NCBI GenBank assembly: GCA_963718355.1
Contig: CAVQZA010000009.1
Span: 62,001 to 126,000 of the forward strand
Direction: 5' to 3'
DNA: 64,000 nt
DNA from: CAVQZA01 sp963718355
GTDB lineage: Bacteria; Actinomycetota; Thermoleophilia; Gaiellales; Gaiellaceae
Shown here: positions 1 through 7,257 of the stretch, piece after piece
How the letters are laid out: every line of letters begins with the position of its first letter
Numbering within the stretch: position 1 is the stretch's first letter
Made by a program: the position numbers and the translations under genes
Notes under the pieces: model-generated
Databases searched by the model: none
Seen by the model: the letters and a program-made list of their open reading frames with translations, nothing else
Told to the model about the DNA's origin: nothing

Positions 1-328
1 ACGCCAGGACGACGCCGAGCCCGAACAGCGTCGTGATGACCACCGCCACCGAGGTGTCGCGCCCGATCTCCGGCGTCCGCCCGTACACCGCCACGGCCGC
101 CGCCGCGACGAGCACGCCGACGGCGCCGCCGAGCACGAGCGGCACCCCGATCAGCGCAGCCACGACGAGTCCCGGGAAGAGGGCGTGGGCGAGCGACTCG
201 GCGCTGTAGGAAAGCTCGTAGAAGACGACCCAGCAGCCGAGTACGCCGCCGACGATCCCCACGAGCACGAGCTCGAGAAATGCCCGCTGCATGAAGCCGA
301 GCCGCCACGGCTCGACGAGCGCATGCAT
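1..328 (-). CDS. Metal ABC transporter permease, ABC-3 family (partial, runs off the left edge)
   Basis: This is the N-terminal part, about 109 residues, of a membrane permease of the ZnuB/MntB/TroC type. The start is ATG at 328, overlapping the stop of the ATPase gene as TGATG. Hydrophobic helices are visible (ELVLVGIVGGVLGCWVVFY, then a second and third), with the family sequence SYSAESLAHALFPG after helix 1. It is the second permease of the cluster, since the fused gene at 1080-2807 carries another. Two permeases occur in Tro/Mnt-type importers that use a heterodimeric channel. The rest of the gene lies outside the window, so its length and integrity are unknown. Confidence 0.9.
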   Translation of the reverse strand, partial: MHALVEPWRLGFMQRAFLELVLVGIVGGVLGCWVVFYELSYSAESLAHALFPGLVVAALIGVPLVLGGAVGVLVAAAAVAVYGRTPEIGRDTSVAVVITTLFGLGVVLA

Positions 329-1089
329 CAGTGATCCTCGTCGTGGTGGTGATGGTGGGCCGGCAGGATTCCGGCGCTGCCACCGGGGATCGCGACGATC
401 GAGCCGCCGTAGGTCTCCTCGAGCACCCGCCGGTCGAGCGTCGTGGCCGGCGGCCCGAACGCGATCTGGCGCCGGTTCAGGCACAGCACGCTGTCCCACG
501 CGCGAACCTGGTCGACGTCGTGCGAGGCGATCAGGAGCCCACGCCCTTCCGCCGCGAGATCCGTCAGTAGCTGCTCGAGCAGCTCCGCGCTCGGCTGGTC
601 GACGCCGGTGAACGGCTCGTCGAGCAGCAGCACCGGCTCGTCCTGGACGAGTGCGCGCGCGACGAGCACGCGCTGGCGCTGTCCACCCGAGAGCTCGCCG
701 AACTGGGCATCCGCTCGATCGCCGAGCCCGACGCGCGCGAGCGCCCTGACTGCCGCCGCGCGCCCCGGGCGACCCGGCCGCTTCCACCACGGCAGGCGCG
801 AGAGCGTGCCCATCAGCGCGACGTCGAGCGCGCTCACCGGATAGTCGAGCCGCGAGCGCTCGGTCTGCGGCACGTAGCCGAACCCGCCCGCCGCGACGAA
901 TCCACCCGCAAGCGGCTCGAGCTCTCCGAGCAGCGTCCGGAAGAGCGTCGACTTGCCGCCGCCGTTCGGGCCGAGCACGCCGATCCGCTGCCCCGGCTCG
1001 AGCGTGAACGAGACGCCTTCGAGCACGGGCGCTCCGCCGTAGCCCGCGGCGAGATCGTCGACGACGAGCAGCGGCTCGCTCACGGACAC
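328..1089 (-). CDS. Metal ABC transporter ATP-binding protein
   Basis: This 253-residue ATPase powers the metal importer encoded on both sides of it. It has a Walker A motif (GPNGGGKST, about residue 40), an ABC signature (LSGGQRQR), a Walker B motif (VLLLDEP) and the switch histidine (ASHD). The C-terminus is a histidine/acid tail (HHHHHDEDH) that could bind the transported metal or sense it in the cytoplasm. The GTG start at 1089 overlaps the end of the fused permease gene by 10 bases, and its stop overlaps the next permease, so the three genes form one operon. Confidence 0.93.
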   Translation of the reverse strand: MSVSEPLLVVDDLAAGYGGAPVLEGVSFTLEPGQRIGVLGPNGGGKSTLFRTLLGELEPLAGGFVAAGGFGYVPQTERSRLDYPVSALDVALMGTLSRLPWWKRPGRPGRAAAVRALARVGLGDRADAQFGELSGGQRQRVLVARALVQDEPVLLLDEPFTGVDQPSAELLEQLLTDLAAEGRGLLIASHDVDQVRAWDSVLCLNRRQIAFGPPATTLDRRVLEETYGGSIVAIPGGSAGILPAHHHHHDEDH

Positions 1090-2807
1090 CCGGTGCGCCC
1101 GCCCGTGAAGCCCCGGACCATGGCGTCGGCGTTCGCGCGCTCCATCGAGAGGTAGGTGGCGCCGGCGGAGCCACGCGGCCCGAGCGTGTCCCCGTAGAGC
1201 GTGTAGTGCGCGCTCGCTCCCGTCTCGTGGGCGATCGCCTGCGCGAGCTTCGGGTTGATCGAGCTCTCAGGGAAGACCGCCTTCACGTGCTCGCGCCTGA
1301 TCAGCGCGATCAGCTTCGCCGTCTCGCCGGCCGAGGGCTGCGCCTCGGTCGTCTGCGACGGAATCACGGCGCCGACGACCTGGATCCCGTAGCGATCGGC
1401 GAAGTAGCCGAACGCGTCGTGGTCGGTGACGAGCTTTCGCTGAGCCGCGGGCACCTTCGCGAAGCAGGCGGCGATACCGCTGTCGAGCGCCCGGAGCTTC
1501 GCGATATAGCCCGCCGCGTTCCGGCGATACGTCTGCGCGTGATTCGGGTCAGCGGCGACGAGGGCGTCCCGGATTTCGCCGACCGCGGCGATCGCGTTCA
1601 CCGGGTCGTGCCACCAGTGCGGATCGAAGCGCGACGCCTCCGGGCCTGAGGTCTCGCCCGGTCGCTTGACGGGGACGCCCGCTCCGAGATCCACGACCGT
1701 CGGCTTGCCTCCTGCCTCCGAGACCACCTTGCCCATCCACTTGTCGAGGTTGTCTCCGTTCTCGAGCACGAGCTTCGCGCCGGCGGTCGCCTCGACGTCG
1801 CCCGGCCGCGGCTCGTACTCGTGCGGATCGGTGTTCGGCTGCAGGATCTGCTTCACACGCGCGTCCGTACCGCCGACGACGCGCACCCAGTCGCCGATCT
1901 GCGTCGTTGTCGCGACGACCGGTAGTCCGCTCGCGGTGGTGTGGCTCGAGCCGCAGCCGGCGAGGAGCAGAAGTGCTGCAGCCGCCGGGACGAGGCGGCG
2001 CGCCGGCGCCGAGACCATCCGCGCCGCCGCGACGACGGCGAACACACCGCCGGAGAGCACCGAGATCGCGGCTCCTGGCGGCACGTTCAGCTTCACCGAG
2101 AGCCAGAGCCCGACCACGCCCTCCGCGGCGACGAGCGCGACCGAGCCGAGCTGCCACGGTCGCAGCCGCCGGGTCACGAGCCGCACGGTCGCCGCGGGGA
2201 CGACGAAGAGCGCGGTCACGAGCAGCGCGCCGATCGCCGGCAGCGCCACGACGACTCCGGCCGCGATCAGGACGAGCAGGATCGCGTCCGGCACCGCCGA
2301 GCGGATCCCGAGCGCCCGTGCGCTGCCTTCGTCGAAGCCGATCGCGAGCCAGCGGCGTCCGGCGAGCGCGCTCGCAACGAGCACCGCCGCGCTGGCGACC
2401 GCGGCGAGGACGAGATCGCGCGGCCCGATCAGGAGCAGGCTCCCGAAGAGCAGCGAGTCGACGCTCGCGCCCGAGTGGAAGACGTCGCTCGCGAGGATCA
2501 CGCCGAGCGCGAGCGCGCCCACGAGCACGAGCGCCGTGAGGCTGTCGTAGCCGCTGCGCCTGCTCCTCGCCAGCCGCTCCACGCCGAACGCGAAGAGGAG
2601 CGCCGCCGCGAACGCGCCGAGCGGCGCCGAGAAGCCGAGCCCGTCCGCGAGCACGAGCCCGGGGAACGCCGCCGTGCCCGCCGCGTGGGAGAAGAACGCA
2701 AGCCCGCGCAGCACGATCCAGGTCCCGAGCAGCCCCGCGCCCACGGAGAGGAGCAGGACCTCCAGCAGGCCGCGCTGGACGAAGACGTAGTGAAACGGTG
2801 AGAGCAT
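1080..2807 (-). CDS. Fused metal ABC permease and lipoprotein-like metal-binding protein
   Basis: One 575-residue reading frame holds an ABC-3 permease (about residues 1-262, many hydrophobic helices) followed without a stop by a ZnuA/MntC-type binding protein (about 264-575). The junction contains Met264, two arginines, a hydrophobic run and a lipobox-like LLAGC at about Cys285, so the second half looks like a complete lipoprotein precursor. Likely metal ligands are His in NTDPHEYEP (about 330), His in FDPHWWHDP (about 398), Glu in FPESSINPK (about 514) and Asp in YGDTLGP (about 540). In cluster A-I proteins His-His-Glu-Asp is the set typical of Mn/Fe binders (PsaA, MntC), so manganese is a better guess than zinc. 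No Shine-Dalgarno sequence precedes codon 264, which favours a true fusion. Confidence 0.88.
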   Translation of the reverse strand: MLSPFHYVFVQRGLLEVLLLSVGAGLLGTWIVLRGLAFFSHAAGTAAFPGLVLADGLGFSAPLGAFAAALLFAFGVERLARSRRSGYDSLTALVLVGALALGVILASDVFHSGASVDSLLFGSLLLIGPRDLVLAAVASAAVLVASALAGRRWLAIGFDEGSARALGIRSAVPDAILLVLIAAGVVVALPAIGALLVTALFVVPAATVRLVTRRLRPWQLGSVALVAAEGVVGLWLSVKLNVPPGAAISVLSGGVFAVVAAARMVSAPARRLVPAAAALLLLAGCGSSHTTASGLPVVATTTQIGDWVRVVGGTDARVKQILQPNTDPHEYEPRPGDVEATAGAKLVLENGDNLDKWMGKVVSEAGGKPTVVDLGAGVPVKRPGETSGPEASRFDPHWWHDPVNAIAAVGEIRDALVAADPNHAQTYRRNAAGYIAKLRALDSGIAACFAKVPAAQRKLVTDHDAFGYFADRYGIQVVGAVIPSQTTEAQPSAGETAKLIALIRREHVKAVFPESSINPKLAQAIAHETGASAHYTLYGDTLGPRGSAGATYLSMERANADAMVRGFTGGRTGCP

Positions 2808-2820
2808 CTCCCCTCACGCT

Positions 2821-2837
2821 AACGATACTCATTCCCA
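2821..2837 (-). promoter_or_regulatory. Zur/Fur-type operator candidate
   Basis: On the minus strand this 17-mer reads TGGGAATGAGTATCGTT. It matches 12 of 17 positions of the actinobacterial Zur-box core as I remember it (TGAAAATGATTTTCATT). It lies between the divergent metal importer and the Fur-family gene and overlaps the putative -35 of the latter, so it could control both. The dyad is weak, so this is a candidate only. Confidence 0.4.
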
Positions 2838-2860
2838 AAATCAACTAGAAGCGCTATCAT
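2832..2860 (+). promoter_or_regulatory. Putative promoter of the Fur-family gene
   Basis: TTCCCA (2832-2837) and TATCAT (2855-2860) are separated by 17 bases. The hexamer ends 8 bases before the ATG, so the transcript would be nearly leaderless. The -35 overlaps the operator candidate, as expected for autoregulation. Confidence 0.4.
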
Positions 2861-2868
2861 CCGCGCCG

Positions 2869-3303
2869 ATGACCGGCTGGACCGACGAGACGCTCACCGC
2901 GCTCCGCGGCAGCGGCTACCGAAACGGTGTCGCCCGGCGCGCCGTCGTCGAGCTGCTCGGCCGCCAGGACTGCTGCCTCACCGCCCAGGACATCTTCGAC
3001 CAGCTCCGCGCCGAGGGCCAGCAGGTCGGGATCGCCAGCATCTACCGCGTGCTCGACCTCCTCACCGACAAGGGGCTCCTGCAGCGGATCGACGTCGGCG
3101 CCGGCACCGCGCGCTTCGAGCCGATGCTCGCAAGCGGCGAGCATCACCATCACCTCGTCTGCGACCATTGCGGCCGGGTCGAGGCATTCGCCGACGACGA
3201 GCTCGAGCGCGCGCTGCACCGGGTCGAGGGGCGCAGCGGCTACTCGATCGCCGGCCACGACGTCGTGCTCCGCGGCGCGTGCCGCAACTGCCAGGCCGCA
3301 TAG
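2869..3303 (+). CDS. Fur-family metal-responsive transcriptional regulator
   Basis: This 144-residue protein has the usual Fur layout: an N-terminal winged helix with the recognition segment VGIASIYRVLDLL (about residues 49-61), a GEHHHHLVCDHCG segment that supplies metal ligands (about 85-97), and a second CxxC pair near the end (CRNC) for a structural zinc. The four consecutive histidines and paired CxxC motifs fit the Zur/Fur/Mur group. Its divergent position next to the metal importer suggests that it represses that operon. Which metal it senses (Zn, Mn or Fe) cannot be settled from sequence; the ligand set of the neighbouring binding protein points to Mn. Confidence 0.92.
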   Translation: MTGWTDETLTALRGSGYRNGVARRAVVELLGRQDCCLTAQDIFDQLRAEGQQVGIASIYRVLDLLTDKGLLQRIDVGAGTARFEPMLASGEHHHHLVCDHCGRVEAFADDELERALHRVEGRSGYSIAGHDVVLRGACRNCQAA

Positions 3304-3305
3304 AC

Positions 3306-3336
3306 GTCCACAGAGCCGTCCACAGCGCTGTGGACA
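3306..3336. repeat. Cluster of DnaA-box-like words with an 18-bp perfect palindrome
   Basis: GTCCACAG occurs directly at 3306-3313 and 3318-3325, and inverted within 3328-3336. The last two form the perfect palindrome GTCCACAGCGCTGTGGAC (3318-3335). On the minus strand 3329-3337 reads GTGTCCACA, 8 of 9 bases of the actinobacterial DnaA box TTGTCCACA. The cluster starts just after the Fur stop codon and lies about 200 bases before dnaB. It may be a DnaA-binding site or simply an RNA hairpin. Confidence 0.45.
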
Positions 3337-3341
3337 CTGCG

Positions 3342-3372
3342 ACGAAGTTCCCGCTCAGAGCGGAAACTTCGT
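3342..3372 (+). terminator. Strong hairpin after the Fur-family gene (possible terminator)
   Basis: ACGAAGTTCCCGCTC at 3342-3356 pairs with GAGCGGAAACTTCGT at 3358-3372, 14 of 15 positions with one C-A mismatch and a very short loop. No T-run follows, so it is not a classical intrinsic terminator. It may still end or stabilise the Fur transcript. Confidence 0.4.
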
Positions 3373-3428
3373 ATGAACAACTTGCCAACGTCTGGGGAAG
3401 AACGTGTCCGGCCTTGGGGATAGAATCG

Positions 3429-3440
3429 GAACGTATGTTC
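3429..3440 (+). promoter_or_regulatory. LexA (SOS) box candidate upstream of dnaB
   Basis: GAACGTATGTTC matches the Gram-positive/actinobacterial LexA consensus GAACnnnnGTTC exactly. It lies 63 bases before the dnaB ATG and directly after a -10-like TAGAAT (3421-3426), so a bound repressor would cover the transcription start. Confidence 0.55.
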
Positions 3441-3503
3441 TCTTACCCCTGCAAAACGGCCACGGCTGCGGCCCCTTGACGCCTGTTGGAGACTAGTCCG
3501 CAG

Positions 3504-4853
3504 ATGGTGCAGGTCGCCCCGCCCCCGCTGGCCGCCACGGTACCGCCCCAGAACCTCGAGGCGGAGGAATCCGTGCTCGGGGCCATGCTCCTCTCCCCCG
3601 GCGCAATCGGGGCGGTCAGCGAGATTCTCGACGCTTCCGACTTCTACCGGGAGAGCCACTCGATCGTCTTCCGCGCCGCGCTGGCCCTGTACGCGAAGGG
3701 CGAGCCGGTCGACGCGATCACGCTTCCCGACGAGCTCGAGGAGCGCGGCGAGCTCGAGAAGGCCGGCGGCCGCGTGCGCATCCACGAATTGGCGGCGCTC
3801 GTCCCCGCGACCGCCAACGCGTCGCACTACGCCAAGATCGTGCGCGAGATGTCGACGCTGCGCGGGCTGATCCGCACAGGCAGCGAGATCGCGCAGCTCG
3901 GCTGGGAGCGGCCCGGCGCCACGGAGGATCTCGTCGACCGCGCCGAGCAGATCGTCTTCGACCTCTCGCAGGCGCGCGTGCAGGGCGAGTTCTCGCACAT
4001 CGAGTCACTGCTCAAGGAGAGCTTCGAGCACATCACCGCGCTGTACGAGTCCGGCGCCGAGATCACCGGCGTGCCGTCCGGCTTCCGCGAGATCGACAAG
4101 CTCACCTCCGGCTTCCAGCCCGGCAACCTGATCATCATCGCCGCCCGGCCGAGCATGGGGAAGTCGGCGCTCGCGCTCTGCATGGCTGCGAACCTCGCCG
4201 TCCGCCACAACCAGCCCGTGGCGCTGTTCACGCTCGAGATGTCGAAGTCCGAGGTCACGCAGCGGCTGATGTGCTCCGAGGCGAAGGTCGAGTCGCAGCG
4301 CCTGCGCAACGGCAAGCTCGCCCAGGACGACTGGCCCCGGCTCACCGCTGCATGCGACAAGCTCGCGAAGGCGCCGATCTACGTCGACGACACGGCCTCG
4401 ATCACGATGATGGAGATCCGCTCGAAGGCGCGCCGGCTCAAGTCGCGCGAGCCGAACCTCGGGCTGATCGTCGTCGACTACCTCCAGCTGATGACCGGCG
4501 GCGGCACCGCCGAGAACCGTGTGCAGGAGGTGTCGATGATCTCGCGCTCGCTGAAGATCCTCGCGCGCGACCTCGACGTGCCGATCCTCGCGCTCTCGCA
4601 GCTCTCCCGCGCGGTCGAGCAGCGTCACGACAAGCGGCCGATCCTCTCGGACCTGCGCGAGTCGGGCTCGATCGAGCAGGACGCCGACCTCGTCGGCTTC
4701 ATCTACCGCGACGAGTACTACAACGCCGAGGAGACCGACCAGCAGGGCCTCGCCGAGGTGATCTTCGCCAAGCACAGAAACGGGCCGACCGACACGGTGC
4801 GGCTCTCGTTCCTGAAGCGCTACGCCAAATTCGTGGACCTCGCGTCCGGGTGA
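3504..4853 (+). CDS. dnaB: Replicative DNA helicase DnaB
   Basis: The hexameric helicase that unwinds DNA at the replication fork. The protein is 449 residues from ATG 3504, normal for DnaB. The N-terminal domain starts with the typical PPQNLEAEESVLGAMLLSP; the RecA-like domain has Walker A ARPSMGKSA (about residue 213) and Walker B LIVVDYLQLM. No intein is present. A TTG at 3486 in the same frame is possible, but the ATG has GGAG 12 bases upstream. The region before it (3304-3503) holds a palindrome, a hairpin and a LexA-type box, so it may be damage-inducible. It is followed with a 4-base overlap by a small gene and then purA. Confidence 0.97.
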   Translation: MVQVAPPPLAATVPPQNLEAEESVLGAMLLSPGAIGAVSEILDASDFYRESHSIVFRAALALYAKGEPVDAITLPDELEERGELEKAGGRVRIHELAALVPATANASHYAKIVREMSTLRGLIRTGSEIAQLGWERPGATEDLVDRAEQIVFDLSQARVQGEFSHIESLLKESFEHITALYESGAEITGVPSGFREIDKLTSGFQPGNLIIIAARPSMGKSALALCMAANLAVRHNQPVALFTLEMSKSEVTQRLMCSEAKVESQRLRNGKLAQDDWPRLTAACDKLAKAPIYVDDTASITMMEIRSKARRLKSREPNLGLIVVDYLQLMTGGGTAENRVQEVSMISRSLKILARDLDVPILALSQLSRAVEQRHDKRPILSDLRESGSIEQDADLVGFIYRDEYYNAEETDQQGLAEVIFAKHRNGPTDTVRLSFLKRYAKFVDLASG

Positions 4854-5086
4854 TAGGAGGGGAGACGGAGAACAGACAGACGATCTGGGTGTTGTCGCCG
4901 GCGACGGAGTTCGCGGCGGAGTGCGAGGAGTGCCGTATCCATCTCGGCTACGGCGCCTCGGCAGACGCGACTGCGGTGTCGGGCAGGTTGCGGGCGGAAG
5001 CGGACGTCGGCTTCGCGACGTGCCGACGAGGCCATCGGCTAGTGCTGAAGCGCATCGGCCGGCCCCGGCTCGCAGCGGCCAGCTAG
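4850..5086 (+). CDS. Small Cys-containing protein of unknown function
   Basis: A reading frame of 78 residues begins with GTG overlapping the dnaB stop (GTGA) and runs to 5086. It contains CEEC near the middle (about residues 28-31) and CRRGH later, four possible zinc ligands in a zinc-ribbon-like pattern. Third codon positions are GC-rich as in the neighbours, supporting real coding. A GTG at 4889 is an alternative start; AGGAGG at 4856-4861 lies between the two. I do not recognise the family. Its place between dnaB and purA suggests co-transcription with dnaB. Confidence 0.55.
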   Translation: MIGGETENRQTIWVLSPATEFAAECEECRIHLGYGASADATAVSGRLRAEADVGFATCRRGHRLVLKRIGRPRLAAAS

Positions 5087-5130
5087 CTCTCCACGGCGCC
5101 GACGCCCGCGGCTTCAGGCACACTGCGGTC

Positions 5131-6393
5131 GTGCCTGCGACCGTGATCGTCGGCGCGCAGTGGGGAGACGAGGGTAAGGGCAAGATCGTCGACCTGCTCG
5201 CTGCCGACTCTGACCTCGTGTGCCGCTATCAGGGCGGCCCGAACGCCGGGCACACGATCGTCGTCGGCGACGAGACGTACAAGATCCGCGCGATCCCGTC
5301 GGGGATCATCACGGGTAAGCAGTGCGCGATCGGCGCCGGCTGCGTCGTCGACCCGCAGGTGCTGATCGAGGAGCTCGACGACCTCGAGGCGCGCGGCCAC
5401 GAGACGGCCGGGCTCCTATTTCTCTCCGGCAACGCGCACCTGATCATGCCGTGGCACGTGACGCTCGACGGCGCGCGGGAGCGGCGGCTCGGCAACCTCG
5501 AGATCGGCACCACGCGCCGCGGGATCGGTCCTGCGTATGCCGACAAGGCGACCCGGATCGGGATCCGCGTGCAGGACCTGCTCGACCCCAAGATCCTGCT
5601 CCAGAAGATCGAGGTCGCGCTCGTCGAGAAGAACGTCTGGCTCGAGAAGGTCTACGGGATCGAGCCGGTCGCGCTCGAGACCGTCGACGCGCGCTACGAG
5701 GAGTATGCGCAGCGGCTGCGCCCGTACGTCGCGGACACGTCGCTGCTCGTCGACCGCGCGCTGCGCGACGGCAAGGCGGTGCTGTTCGAGGGCGCACAGG
5801 GGACGCTGCTCGACCTCGATCACGGCACGTATCCGTTCGTCACCTCGTCGAGCACGATCGCGGGAAACGCCGCCGTCTCGCTGGGGATCGGGCCGACGCG
5901 GATCGACGAGGTGGTCGGGGTTGCGAAGGCGTACGTGACCCGGGTCGGCGCCGGGCCGTTCCCGACGGAGATCGAAGGGCCCGACCAGGCGCGGATGCGC
6001 GAGCTCGGCCACGAGTTCGGCACGGTCACCGGGCGCGAGCGGCGCTGCGGCTGGCTCGACCTCGTCGCGCTCCGCTACGCCGTGCGCGTGAACGGCATCA
6101 CGTCACTGGCGTTGACCAAGCTCGATGTCCTCTCGTCGTTCGCCGAGATCCCGGTCTGCACGCACTATCGGCTCGGCGACGGGACGGAGACGCAGGACTT
6201 TCCGGCGCACCAGAGCGACTTCCACCACGCACAGCCGGTGTACGTGACGCTGCCCGGCTGGGAGGAGTCGCTCGACGACGGGTTGCCCGCAGCGGCGCGA
6301 TCGTACGTCGAGTTCGTCGAGCGCGAGCTCGAGGTCGAGGTCTCGCTCGTCGGCACGGGCGCCGACCGCGAAGCGTTCGTCGCGATGCGCTGA
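5131..6393 (+). CDS. purA: Adenylosuccinate synthetase
   Basis: Joins IMP and aspartate with GTP to make adenylosuccinate, the first step from IMP to AMP. The protein has 420 residues from GTG 5131, the family length. It starts with VIVGAQWGDEGKGKIVD (P-loop with the catalytic Asp and Lys) and has NAGHT (about residue 37), and TTRRGIGPAY for IMP binding. Upstream open sequence has no family similarity, so the GTG is preferred. There is no Shine-Dalgarno sequence; CACACT six bases upstream fits the leaderless pattern seen elsewhere here. PurB at 10208 carries out the next step. Confidence 0.97.
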   Translation: MPATVIVGAQWGDEGKGKIVDLLAADSDLVCRYQGGPNAGHTIVVGDETYKIRAIPSGIITGKQCAIGAGCVVDPQVLIEELDDLEARGHETAGLLFLSGNAHLIMPWHVTLDGARERRLGNLEIGTTRRGIGPAYADKATRIGIRVQDLLDPKILLQKIEVALVEKNVWLEKVYGIEPVALETVDARYEEYAQRLRPYVADTSLLVDRALRDGKAVLFEGAQGTLLDLDHGTYPFVTSSSTIAGNAAVSLGIGPTRIDEVVGVAKAYVTRVGAGPFPTEIEGPDQARMRELGHEFGTVTGRERRCGWLDLVALRYAVRVNGITSLALTKLDVLSSFAEIPVCTHYRLGDGTETQDFPAHQSDFHHAQPVYVTLPGWEESLDDGLPAAARSYVEFVERELEVEVSLVGTGADREAFVAMR

Positions 6394-6399
6394 GACCAC

Positions 6400-6505
6400 C
6401 TTGTGCTCATGAGCATTAGCTGCGTTTTCGCGGCGCTTCGCCGCAACGTCGTCTACGCGAGTCCTGACGCAAAGCGCTGGCACCGCTTGTGCTCATGAGC
6501 ATTAG
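6400..6505. repeat. Direct repeat pair carrying the palindrome TGCTCATGAGCA
   Basis: The 20-mer CTTGTGCTCATGAGCATTAG occurs at 6400-6419 and again, identical, at 6486-6505. Each copy holds the perfect 12-bp palindrome TGCTCATGAGCA. Between them lies a GC hairpin (GCGGCG CTT CGCCGC). The second copy includes the stop codon of the methyltransferase gene. This fills the whole purA-methyltransferase gap. Confidence 0.75.
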
Positions 6506-7257
6506 GCCCGGCCGAGCGCGTACCAGGCGCGCGCCGGCGACCTGAACGGAGCCTGCGGATCGCCGAGCCTGCGGCGGCACTCCTCGCGCAGCGCGGCGCG
6601 CAGCTCCTCGTCGAGGGAGGCGTAGTACGAGCCCGCCGGGCCGATCCCGAACGTGAACGGCTCCCACCAGTCGTCGAAGCCCGCGTAGTCGGTGCCAACG
6701 TCGAGGGCGCCCTCCTCGATCTCGCCCAGCCCGGCCTCACGGAAGATGCGGCCGAGGTCGCCGGCCGAGCCGCCGATCTGGTTCCGCTCACCGCTCACGG
6801 CCGGGTCGACCGCCGCGGCCGAGGCCCAGAAGGTGCGGAGCATCTCCATGCCCTCGTTGTAGTCCCACACGCAGGCCCCGACGACGGACGCGACCCGCGC
6901 CATCTCCCGTACTCCGCGCATCGGGTCCTGCATGAACGGGACGACGAGCGAGGCGAGAGCGACGTCGAACAGCCGGTCGGCGAAGGGAAGCTGCTCCGCC
7001 ATCCCCAGGCGGACGTCGACATCGGGATGACGCTCGCGACAGGCGACGACGAACGATGCCGACGGATCGATCGCCACGACGCTCTCGGCGCCGAGCCGCT
7101 CGACGAGCTCGTGCGTCAGCCCGCCCGGGCCGCAGCCCACGTCGAGCGCGCGCTGGCCAGGGCTCACACCCGCCGCGTCGGCGAGCGCAGGGGCGAGCTC
7201 CCGCGTGTAGCGACCCATGAAGCGGTCGTACTGCTCACCGGAGGCCTCGAAGCTCAT
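6502..7257 (-). CDS. Class I SAM-dependent methyltransferase
   Basis: This 251-residue protein has the Rossmann methyltransferase motif LDVGCGPGGLTHELV (about residues 38-52), an acidic ribose-binding position (VVAIDPS) and the post-II motif LPFADRLFDVALASLVVPF. It resembles UbiE/COQ5-like small-molecule methyltransferases, but the substrate cannot be told. The ATG lies 23 bases inside the 3' end of mobA, so it follows fdhD and mobA in one minus-strand operon. No link to molybdenum cofactor is visible other than position. Confidence 0.85.
   Translation of the reverse strand: MSFEASGEQYDRFMGRYTRELAPALADAAGVSPGQRALDVGCGPGGLTHELVERLGAESVVAIDPSASFVVACRERHPDVDVRLGMAEQLPFADRLFDVALASLVVPFMQDPMRGVREMARVASVVGACVWDYNEGMEMLRTFWASAAAVDPAVSGERNQIGGSAGDLGRIFREAGLGEIEEGALDVGTDYAGFDDWWEPFTFGIGPAGSYYASLDEELRAALREECRRRLGDPQAPFRSPARAWYALGRA

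Noticed and set aside
1549..2844. Long arginine/alanine-rich frames opposite or beside real genes (also near 1941, 3240, 10306, 15059, 28306, 34962, 42738)
   Set aside because: These are typical shadows in very GC-rich DNA: biased composition, no domains, and real genes in another frame.
4921..5130. A 70-residue N-terminal extension of PurA in the open frame
   Set aside because: The extension is arginine-rich, unlike the family, and overlaps the small Cys-containing gene. GTG 5131 gives the conserved N-terminus.
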